Below, piece by piece: positions 58,088 to 64,000 of a stretch of 64,000 nucleotides of DNA (the stretch's first letter is position 1; each line of letters begins with the position of its first letter). Both the position numbers and the translations under genes were made by a program. Under the pieces are notes generated by a model. It was not told the origin of the DNA. It searched no databases and saw only the letters and a list, made by a program, of their open reading frames with translations. The stretch comes from Oscillospiraceae bacterium (GTDB lineage Bacteria; Bacillota; Clostridia; Oscillospirales; Ruminococcaceae), in the NCBI GenBank assembly GCA_015067215.1, contig SVMW01000001.1, forward strand, positions 1 through 64,000, in the 5' to 3' direction.

Positions 58088-58588
58088 ATGGCTAAAACGG
58101 AAACAGCTTATCTTGCAGGCGGATGCTTCTGGTGCATTACCCCGACTTTTAAGGAGATGGAAGGCGTAACCGATGTTGTAAGCGGTTACAGCGGAGGTGA
58201 CGAGGTTAACCCCACCTACAAGGATGTAAAGGAACAGAAAACAGGCCACAGGGAAACTATACGAATAGATTTTGATGCCGAGGTTGCGGACTTTGAGGAA
58301 ATTTTTGATATTTTTTTAAGCAGCATTGACCCGTATGATGCCGAGGGACAGTTTATTGACAAAGGTTTTTCCTATACTCTGGCGGTGTATTACACAAATG
58401 AAAACCAGAAAACCGTTGCCGAAAAAGGCATCGCAAACCTTGAAAAATTAAGCGGCACAAAGGTTTACATAGCGGTGGAACCGTTCAAAAGCTTTTATCC
58501 TGCCGAGGAGGAACATCAGGACTACTACCTGAAACACCCTGAAGAATTCCACAAGGAACTGGTGGAAAGCGGCAGATTAAAAGAATAA
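58088..58588 (+). CDS. msrA: Peptide methionine sulfoxide reductase A
   Basis: A 166-residue enzyme that reduces methionine S-sulfoxide. The catalytic GGCFWC lies at 11-16 (Cys13 nucleophile); GYSGG, PTYKDVKEQKTGHRETI and the EEEHQDYY segment follow, as expected. No MsrB domain is fused. The start follows GGCGG. It is the first of a plus-strand trio with the DUF1292 and M42 genes. Confidence 0.94.
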   Translation: MAKTETAYLAGGCFWCITPTFKEMEGVTDVVSGYSGGDEVNPTYKDVKEQKTGHRETIRIDFDAEVADFEEIFDIFLSSIDPYDAEGQFIDKGFSYTLAVYYTNENQKTVAEKGIANLEKLSGTKVYIAVEPFKSFYPAEEEHQDYYLKHPEEFHKELVESGRLKE

Positions 58589-58661
58589 CCCATATCATCT
58601 GCATAATATAAAATACCATCATTTTTCAGCAATTATCATCTGCATATAAAGGAGAACAGAT

Positions 58662-58970
58662 ATGTTCAGCGAACAGAACAGCGAAATTATTACCCTCACC
58701 GACGAAAGAGGCGAAACCATTGCCGCCGATGTTGTGGACACAATGACCTATAAGGATAAAACCTACATTGCCATTGTGCCGATTGGCGAAGATTTCAGCG
58801 ATGATGACCTTTATGCCCTTGAAAAACGCGTTGACAAAAAAGGGGAAGAGTATCTGGAAGAAATTGAAGACGACCGCCTGTTTGAAAAAATCATAGGCAT
58901 TTTTGCCCGCCGCATTGAAGAAAGGGAAGAAGCTGCCGCACAGGAAACTGTAATGAAATACGAGCTGTAA
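58662..58970 (+). CDS. DUF1292-family protein
   Basis: A 102-residue acidic cytosolic protein: SEIITLTDERGETIAADVVDTMTYKDKTYIAIVP is the DUF1292 pattern. The C-terminal half is helical and highly charged (EKRVDKKGEEYLEEIEDD). Function is unknown; in clostridia it is often near ribosome- or tRNA-related genes. AAAGGAGA precedes the ATG. Confidence 0.85.
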   Translation: MFSEQNSEIITLTDERGETIAADVVDTMTYKDKTYIAIVPIGEDFSDDDLYALEKRVDKKGEEYLEEIEDDRLFEKIIGIFARRIEEREEAAAQETVMKYEL

Positions 58971-58988
58971 GTTTTAAAGGAGAAGGTT

Positions 58989-60023
58989 ATGAACAAAGAG
59001 TTTTTATATACCCTGCTTGACAGTATGTCGGTGTCGGGCAACGAAATCAGCCTGCAGAAAAAGGTGATAGCAGAAATGACACCTTTCTGTGACGAAATTA
59101 TAACCGACTACACAGGCAACGTTATAAGCGTTATCAACCCCGATGCGCCGTTTAAGGTGCTGCTGGCAGGCCACATTGACGAAATAGGCCTTGTGGTGAC
59201 ACATATTCAGAGTGACGGTCTGCTTAAAGTTGCAGCAGCAGGGGGTATTGCCCCGGGTGTTTATCCCGGACATCAGGTTGTGGTGTACGGCGAAAAAGGC
59301 AGGGTGTACGGCACAGTTATCCACACTTCTGCCCATAATAAAGAGGTAAAAACCGCTGACCTTACAATAGATATCGGCGCAAAAGATGCGGAAGATGCCC
59401 GTCAGTATGTGGAAGAAGGCTGCCCTATCCACCTTAACACCTATCATCAGGAGATGCTTAACGGCTATCTGTGTGCAAGGGCAGTTGACGACCGCGGCGG
59501 TGCGTTCATTATTCTTGAAGCAATTAAAAAAGCAAAGGAAATGGGCTGCAAAATTGGTGTTTATGCTGCAACAACAGTTGGGGAAGAAACCACAATGCGC
59601 GGTGCACACTGGGCAGCAAGCCGTGTTAAAGCTGATGTTGCCATTGCAGTTGATGTAACCTATGCACAGGACTACCCCGGCACAAACCCACAGGAATCAG
59701 GCAATGTTGCCCTTGGCAAAGGGCCTGTTATATGCAACAGTTCCATTGCAAGCAAAAAGGTTAACCGCCTGCTTAAGGACATTGCAAAGGCAAAGGATAT
59801 TCCGTATCAGGTGGAAAGCTTTATCGGCCGCACAGGCACCGATGCAGACAAAATGCATTTTGCCGCTGACGGCACCGTAACAGCACTTGTAAGTTTGCCG
59901 CTGAGATATATGCACTCACCAAGCGAAATGTGTGCTTTGAGCGATATTGAAAACAGCATTAATCTGCTGGCAGAATTTTTGTGCAGTATAGATGAAAACA
60001 CCGACATTGATCCGTTCAAATAA
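58989..60023 (+). CDS. M42-family metallo-aminopeptidase
   Basis: A 344-residue cytosolic peptidase of the PepA/YsdC type. Metal ligands and catalytic residues: His62 in AGHIDEIGLVV, Asp167/168 in RAVDDRGG, Glu199/200 in TVGEETTMRGA, the VDVTYAQDYPG region and the late MHSPSEM with the last His. The family forms dodecameric tetrahedral assemblies. AAGGAGA precedes the ATG, 18 bases after DUF1292. Confidence 0.93.
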   Translation: MNKEFLYTLLDSMSVSGNEISLQKKVIAEMTPFCDEIITDYTGNVISVINPDAPFKVLLAGHIDEIGLVVTHIQSDGLLKVAAAGGIAPGVYPGHQVVVYGEKGRVYGTVIHTSAHNKEVKTADLTIDIGAKDAEDARQYVEEGCPIHLNTYHQEMLNGYLCARAVDDRGGAFIILEAIKKAKEMGCKIGVYAATTVGEETTMRGAHWAASRVKADVAIAVDVTYAQDYPGTNPQESGNVALGKGPVICNSSIASKKVNRLLKDIAKAKDIPYQVESFIGRTGTDADKMHFAADGTVTALVSLPLRYMHSPSEMCALSDIENSINLLAEFLCSIDENTDIDPFK

Positions 60024-60105
60024 TATGTATTGTCAGACAAATTGCGGTGGCTGACAGTACAATTAACTGATAAAAATATAAACAAATTACAATGTCATAA
60101 TAAAA

Positions 60106-60213
60106 ATGTCATTCTGAGAAACACAGGTGACGAAGAATCTCCCCATTTTATATGACTGATTTTTATTGTCAGTCACATCGTAACATGAGATTCTTCGCTA
60201 TGCTCAGAATGAC
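60106..60213. repeat. TGTCATTCTGAG-family palindromic repeat, copy 7
   Basis: ATGTCATTCTGAGAA to TGCTCAGAATGAC, with GAAGAATCTCC and GAGATTCTTCGC inside. It accounts for the gap between the M42 and SDR genes. Confidence 0.78.
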
Positions 60214-60267
60214 TTTCTTTATATATATTTAATTTTAAATACGGCAGACAGAAACCCCATTGATATT

Positions 60268-61053
60268 TTATTTATCAACCCTTGATGACTGCACAGCGTG
60301 GATAAACGCTTTCGGCACGCTGCGTGGCACAAGACGCACGGCAAATGCTGCCCCTTTGCACATTAAATCAGGCAGGGCAATGGCCTTGCCTTTTTTCATT
60401 GCGTTGTAGCCGTAGCGGCTTACCTGTGCGGCTTTGCCGTCCTCTTTTCCGCTGAACAGCACACTGTTTTTAAAGCCTGCAGCTGCTGCAAAGCCTGTGT
60501 TTACAGGGCCGGGGCAAAGGGCGGTCACAGTTACGCCTGTGCCTTTAAGCTCGGTGGAAAGTGCATCGCTGAAACTGAGCACAAAAGCCTTGCTTGCGTA
60601 ATAAACGCTCATTCCCGGGCCGGGGGCAAAGCCTGCAATGGACGCCACATTGAGTATTTTGCCGTCAGCTTTATCAAGCATAGCAGGCAGATAAAGGTGG
60701 GTGAGTTTTACAAGGGCGGACACGTTGAGGTCAATCATCTGCTGCTGACGGGATAAGTCGCTGTCTGTAAATTTGCCCAAATCTCCCACACCTGCATTGT
60801 TTACCAGCACATCAACTGTTATGCCCTTTTGCTGTGTGAAGTCAAAAATTTCCTGCGGGGCAGATGGCTGTGAAAGGTCCTTTGTAAAAACAAAAACATC
60901 CACACCGTATTCCATTTCGATAAAACTTTTAAGTTTTTCAAGCTTGTCGGTGCTGCGGGCGGTAATGACAAGATTGTAGCCATCCTTTGCAAAAATTTTT
61001 GCAAATTCCTTGCCAAAACCGGAGGAAGCCCCTGTGATAAGTGCAGTTTTCAT
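60268..61053 (-). CDS. Short-chain dehydrogenase/reductase
   Basis: A 261-residue classical SDR: cofactor loop TGASSGFGKEFAK at 7-19, NNAGVGD near 90, the catalytic Tyr and Lys in VYYASKAFV near 156-160, and PGPVNTGF after it. The basic residues after the first strand (ARSTDKL) suggest NADP. The C-terminal region is rich in Lys/Arg (MKKGKAIAL, RLVPRSVP). Substrate unknown. Confidence 0.9.
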   Translation of the reverse strand: MKTALITGASSGFGKEFAKIFAKDGYNLVITARSTDKLEKLKSFIEMEYGVDVFVFTKDLSQPSAPQEIFDFTQQKGITVDVLVNNAGVGDLGKFTDSDLSRQQQMIDLNVSALVKLTHLYLPAMLDKADGKILNVASIAGFAPGPGMSVYYASKAFVLSFSDALSTELKGTGVTVTALCPGPVNTGFAAAAGFKNSVLFSGKEDGKAAQVSRYGYNAMKKGKAIALPDLMCKGAAFAVRLVPRSVPKAFIHAVQSSRVDK

Positions 61054-61249
61054 AGCATTTCTATCCTTTATGTATAATATGTATCACAAATTACAATTTG
61101 TATATCAATTTTGCAGTTTTTAAAGCAGCGGGCAGGCGGTTTTGCTGCCCGATTGCACAATGATGAACAGCAGATTTGAACGTCAGGCCATTGCCGTACG
61201 CACCAACGCCATCAGAACGGATATTGCTTTGTACGGGCAGCAAGCTGCA

Positions 61250-61522
61250 TTAACAGAAAATTGCCAGCAGAATAACTGTTATAAGGCCGCATATGCCAAT
61301 GGCAACACTGCTGAGCGCACCCTGAACTTCGCCGATTTCCACCGCCTTGGTGGTACCGATAACGTGGCTGCAGCTGCCGATGGCAACACCCTCGGCAACG
61401 GGGTTTTTTACTTTGAAAATTCTGCTCAGCAATGGTGCAAGCACCGCCCCCTCAACCCCTGTGATAAGCACGGCAATAACGGTGACGCCTGCAAGACCTC
61501 CGTTTAAACGGCTGATTTCCAC
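61250..61522 (-). pseudogene. LrgB fragment, C-terminal third only
   Basis: The frame codes for about 90 residues that match the end of LrgB: GVEGAVLAPLLSRIFKVKNPVAEGVAIGSCSHVIGTTKAVEIGE and the final helix. LrgB is usually about 230 residues. The frame can be followed back a little further (KSCTNPIAVEIS, the family's VTTPIAIEIS), but the first 130 or so residues are absent and this frame overlaps the end of lrgA. It looks like a deletion that joined lrgA to the end of lrgB in a different frame. Confidence 0.78.
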
Positions 61523-61524
61523 CG

Positions 61525-61914
61525 CTATCGGGTTGGTGCAGCTTTTGCCCCCCTTTTGTCCTGCCAGTTTATAACCGCCTGCGCAGTCAGCGCTGCGGCG
61601 GCGTAAACCACGGGAGTAGTGAGCAGCACAACAACGGCAAACAGCACAAGGTTTGCACTGATGATGTGTGTGTATTCCAGCAGGCTCACCCCCAGCGGCA
61701 CAAACAAAAGTGCCATATTGCCAAGGAGAAAGTCCGATGTGGGTTTTATATTTTCGTATTTTACCGCTTTAAGTGCCAGCAGCAGCAACAGTATAAGCAT
61801 ACTGAGCACGCTGGCTGAAAATTTGAAAGGCAGCAAAGGAGCAATAAACTCCCCTGCAAGACAGACCGCCAGCAGCAGCGCAAGCTGAAAGGATATATGC
61901 ATAGCTTTGTTCAT
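61525..61914 (-). CDS. CidA/LrgA-family holin-like protein
   Basis: A 129-residue membrane protein with four helices and the family block DFLLGNMALLFVPLGVSLLEY. CidA/LrgA proteins form holin-like oligomers, or with LrgB a small-molecule transporter, affecting autolysis. The last 14 residues (NWQDKRGAKAAPTR) are unlike the family and read through the junction with the LrgB remnant. A run of six G lies at this junction. The start has only a weak AGGCG. Confidence 0.8.
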   Translation of the reverse strand: MNKAMHISFQLALLLAVCLAGEFIAPLLPFKFSASVLSMLILLLLLALKAVKYENIKPTSDFLLGNMALLFVPLGVSLLEYTHIISANLVLFAVVVLLTTPVVYAAAALTAQAVINWQDKRGAKAAPTR

Positions 61915-62047
61915 AATACGCCTCGTTGTGATTGTTATGAAATTATATTAGCCTATTTTTTGCATATGTGCAAGAGTGGCGGATATTTGTGCTGTATGGA
62001 TGATATTTAAATATAAGAATTTGTCAGTAATATGTTTTTGCAAAACA

Positions 62048-62075
62048 AAAAAGCCACTCATCCGAGTGGCTTTTA
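62048..62075 (-). terminator. Terminator of the CofE-like gene
   Basis: AAAAAGCCACTC-ATCC-GAGTGGCTTTT; on the minus strand TTTTTTG follows. Confidence 0.9.
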
Positions 62076-62118
62076 TTATTTGTATGTTTTGCCTTTGGCT
62101 GTATCGACTGTTGGTTAA

Positions 62119-63312
62119 TTAGTCGTTGGAATAGTTGTCAAAGTAACCCTGAATAAAGATAACAGGTGTGCCTTTGTCGCCGGAGCCTGATGTAAGGTCA
62201 CAAAGTGAACCGATAAGGTCAGTGAGCTGACGTGGTGTTGTGCCCTGGCTTTCCATTGAGCCCATAAGGTCTTTCTTTTTGTTTGCGATATACTGTGTCA
62301 TAGCGGCACGCAGTTCTTCGCCTTTCATGCCTGCAAACTGGTTGTCTGCAAGGTATTTGAGTTTAAGTTCGTTTGGCAGGCCAATAAGACCGTCTGTGAA
62401 ACCAGGGGAAACAACAGGGTCTGCAAGTTCCCAGATTTTGCCCTGTGGGTCTTTGAATGCGCCGTCGCCGTAAACCATACATTCAAGCTTTTTGCCTGTT
62501 TTTTCAAGAAGTTTTGCCTGAAGTTCTGTAACAAATTTTTCGCAGTCGCGTGGGAAAAGTTTAACTTTTTCTTCTGTTGCCTTGTTGGAACCGAGAAGAC
62601 CGTACATTTCGTTGTAGCCTGAACCGTTGATGGATTCTGTCATAAGGTCATCAAGGCCGTAAACTTTTTCAGCACCTGCAGCTTTGAGCAGACGTTTGGA
62701 ACGTGCACGGGAGTGAATGTCTGCACAGATAACGCTCTTTGTGTAAGGGAGAATATCTGTTGCACGGTTTGCAAAGATAACTTCTGCTTCGCAGTTTTCG
62801 CTTGTGATAAGTTCTTTGTAGTATTCCACATAGTCAACCTGTGTAAACGGATGTGGGTTTTTGCCAAACAGACGGCGGTATTCTGCTTCGTCCATGATTG
62901 TGGACCAAGGGTTAACACCTTTTTCGTCCAGCTGGTCAAGAGATACAAGATGGTTGCCAACTTCGTCGGAAGGATAGCTGAGCATAAGCACAATTTTTTT
63001 AGCGCCGCGTGCGATGCCCTTGAGCACGATTGAAAAACGGTTGCGGGAAAGGATTGGAAAGATGAGACCGATTGTGTCATCACCAAATTTATTTTTTACA
63101 TCCGTTGCAATGTCATCACAGGTAATATAGTTGCCCTGTGCACGTGCAACAACTGCTTCGGTTACACCAACGATGTCGCGGTCGTTAACCTTGATATTTT
63201 CTTCTTCAAATGCTTCCAGCAAGCTCTGAACTGTGATATCTACAAGGTTGTCGCCTTCAACGATGATAGGTGTTCTGATACCTCTGGATACTGCGCCTAT
63301 TGTTCTTGACAT
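62119..63312 (-). CDS. F420-0:gamma-glutamyl ligase-family (CofE-like) protein
   Basis: A 397-residue cytosolic protein. The N-terminal half has the CofE layout: GIRTPIIVEGDNLVDI, then NDRDIVGVTEAVVARAQGN, and a conserved region with VYGDGAFKDPQGKIWELADPVVSPGF that resembles the ligase's metal/nucleotide site. It is longer than archaeal CofE (about 250) by an inserted middle domain (about 115-250). Clostridia of this kind are not known to make F420, so the substrate is probably another acceptor. It follows a TetR gene and has a consensus promoter with an inverted repeat. Confidence 0.75.
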   Translation of the reverse strand: MSRTIGAVSRGIRTPIIVEGDNLVDITVQSLLEAFEEENIKVNDRDIVGVTEAVVARAQGNYITCDDIATDVKNKFGDDTIGLIFPILSRNRFSIVLKGIARGAKKIVLMLSYPSDEVGNHLVSLDQLDEKGVNPWSTIMDEAEYRRLFGKNPHPFTQVDYVEYYKELITSENCEAEVIFANRATDILPYTKSVICADIHSRARSKRLLKAAGAEKVYGLDDLMTESINGSGYNEMYGLLGSNKATEEKVKLFPRDCEKFVTELQAKLLEKTGKKLECMVYGDGAFKDPQGKIWELADPVVSPGFTDGLIGLPNELKLKYLADNQFAGMKGEELRAAMTQYIANKKKDLMGSMESQGTTPRQLTDLIGSLCDLTSGSGDKGTPVIFIQGYFDNYSND

Positions 63313-63386
63313 AAAATGCCCTCCCTTAAAATTACCTGCGGCAAGGTGAATTTTCTCTGAAAATTCCCTGTTTTTGCCGACAAGCT

Positions 63387-63419
63387 ATTATATAGCAAAA
63401 TATCTTATAATTCAAGATA
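63387..63419 (-). promoter_or_regulatory. Promoter and operator of the CofE-like gene
   Basis: Minus strand TTGAAT (63415-63410), 17 bases, TATAAT (63392-63387). A perfect inverted repeat TATCTT-7-AAGATA at 63401-63419 covers the -35, and AATTTTC-TCT-GAAAATT lies in the leader at 63349-63365. The TetR protein encoded just upstream is the obvious candidate to bind here. Confidence 0.7.
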
Positions 63420-63428
63420 CTTTTTTAA

Positions 63429-63998
63429 TTAGTTTAACGATTTCAGCAAAAGTGTGTAAGCTGTCTGTTTTTTTTGTTCAATTTGACATACACTTTCGTT
63501 GCATGAAGGTAAGTGCTGACAGGAAGTTACACACGCAAGATTGGCTTTTATTGCCATTGCGATATATCCGCTGTCAAACTGCAGCTTTATTGCTCCCTCA
63601 TCTGCACCGCTTTTGAGTATTTCCATTATAATTGCGTTGCATTTTTCCACGGCTTTCTGCACAGCATCGCTGTTCTGGCTGATAAGCTGTGAAATATCCA
63701 CAACATCACCGCTTAAAACAAGGCGGCTTATCATTGCAAAGCCGTTTTCCATACTGTTTTGCAGCAGGTCATAAAGGCTGAACACCTTGGCTTTGAAAGT
63801 CATATCCATTGCGGCAATTTGCTGTGCCGCAATGGTGTCCTGCACAAGAAAATATGTGATGGCATTCAATATAATATCCTCTTTTGAGGAAAAATATTCA
63901 TATAAGGTGCCTTTGCCCACGTTTGCGGCGGTGGCAATGTCCTGCACAGTTATATTATATATCTTTTTTCCCTCTTTGCAAAGAGAAAGTATGCCGCT
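63429..63998 (-). CDS. TetR-family transcriptional regulator (5' end beyond window)
   Basis: At least 190 residues; the frame is still open at the window edge. The N-terminal helix-turn-helix is nearly complete: ITVQDIATAANVGKGTLYEYFSSKEDII. A ligand-binding helical domain follows, with CVTSCQHLPSCNESVCQ near the C-terminus, four Cys close together, which could sense metal or oxidation. A GTG inside the helix-turn-helix should not be taken as the start. It lies upstream of the CofE-like gene in the same direction, 116 bases apart. Confidence 0.85.
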   Translation of the reverse strand, partial: SGILSLCKEGKKIYNITVQDIATAANVGKGTLYEYFSSKEDIILNAITYFLVQDTIAAQQIAAMDMTFKAKVFSLYDLLQNSMENGFAMISRLVLSGDVVDISQLISQNSDAVQKAVEKCNAIIMEILKSGADEGAIKLQFDSGYIAMAIKANLACVTSCQHLPSCNESVCQIEQKKQTAYTLLLKSLN

Positions 63999-64000
63999 GA

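Noticed and set aside
61142-61507. Plus-strand frame opposite the lrgB fragment
   Set aside because: It is Asn- and Cys-rich, without motif or ribosome binding site, and mirrors the LrgB frame.

Overview
The window reads as chromosome from a low-to-mid GC anaerobic Firmicute, most likely a gut clostridium of the Oscillospirales (Ruminococcaceae/Oscillospiraceae) type. Pointers are clean AGGAGG-type ribosome binding sites, sigma-A promoters with 17-bp spacers, DUF3842, DUF1292 and TIGR01906 genes, an N-terminally Cys-rich Mrp, pyrD/pyrK of the B type, and intergenic regions crowded with short palindromic repeats of the TGTCATTCTGAG family. No transposase, integrase, phage or CRISPR gene is visible, so every repeat here is non-autonomous.

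Layout. 1-6.8 kb: tail of a SufB/SufD gene, acpS, mscL, an anchored protein, a PadR/DUF2812 pair with a textbook operator-in-spacer promoter, a MalY/PatB aminotransferase, prmA and trmN6. 7-16 kb: HD protein, sensor kinase and HtrA (no response regulator), an SGNH hydrolase, NfeD+SPFH, exonuclease III, YihY. 16-24 kb: two tandem dicarboxylate/amino-acid symporters, an orphan 5S rRNA, a lipoprotein/DUF3842 pair, an ECF S component, ychF, a DMT transporter and a zinc-ribbon protein. 24-35 kb: hflX, an Lrp-type regulator, an XRE/small-protein divergon, then a pyrC-carB-pyrK-pyrD-pyrF-pyrE operon (no pyrB or carA). 35-39 kb: rpe followed by an Rnf-like D-E-A trio and an anchored DUF4015-like protein. 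39.7-48.4 kb: QueG-like protein, Mrp, nrdG, and a complete livKHMGF branched-chain amino acid transporter. 48.5-64 kb: small membrane protein, a broken XRE regulator opposite a second small protein, DUF2142, an MntR-like regulator, glutaredoxin-like protein, GT2, asparaginase, tRNA-Thr and tRNA-Tyr, a clan GH-A hydrolase, msrA, DUF1292, M42 peptidase, SDR, an lrgA/truncated lrgB pair, a CofE-like ligase and a TetR regulator cut by the window end.

The most unusual things: (1) a 206-bp structured repeat present four times, always exactly 206 bp, always in the same orientation, and in every case sitting in the loop of an intrinsic terminator whose two arms are complementary to each other but differ from locus to locus, so it looks like an element that targets terminator hairpins; (2) an RnfD-E-A-like membrane module that lacks RnfB, C and G and has lost all four cysteines that hold the intramembrane [2Fe-2S] centre in RnfA/RnfE; (3) two dense clusters of a DnaA-box-like 9-mer TTTTC(A/C)ACA; (4) a hairpin between the Shine-Dalgarno and the start codon of carB; (5) a nonsense-inactivated XRE regulator opposite an acidic small protein whose paralogue sits at an intact locus 22 kb away. 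All coordinates were read by eye from the sequence; no database search was possible.
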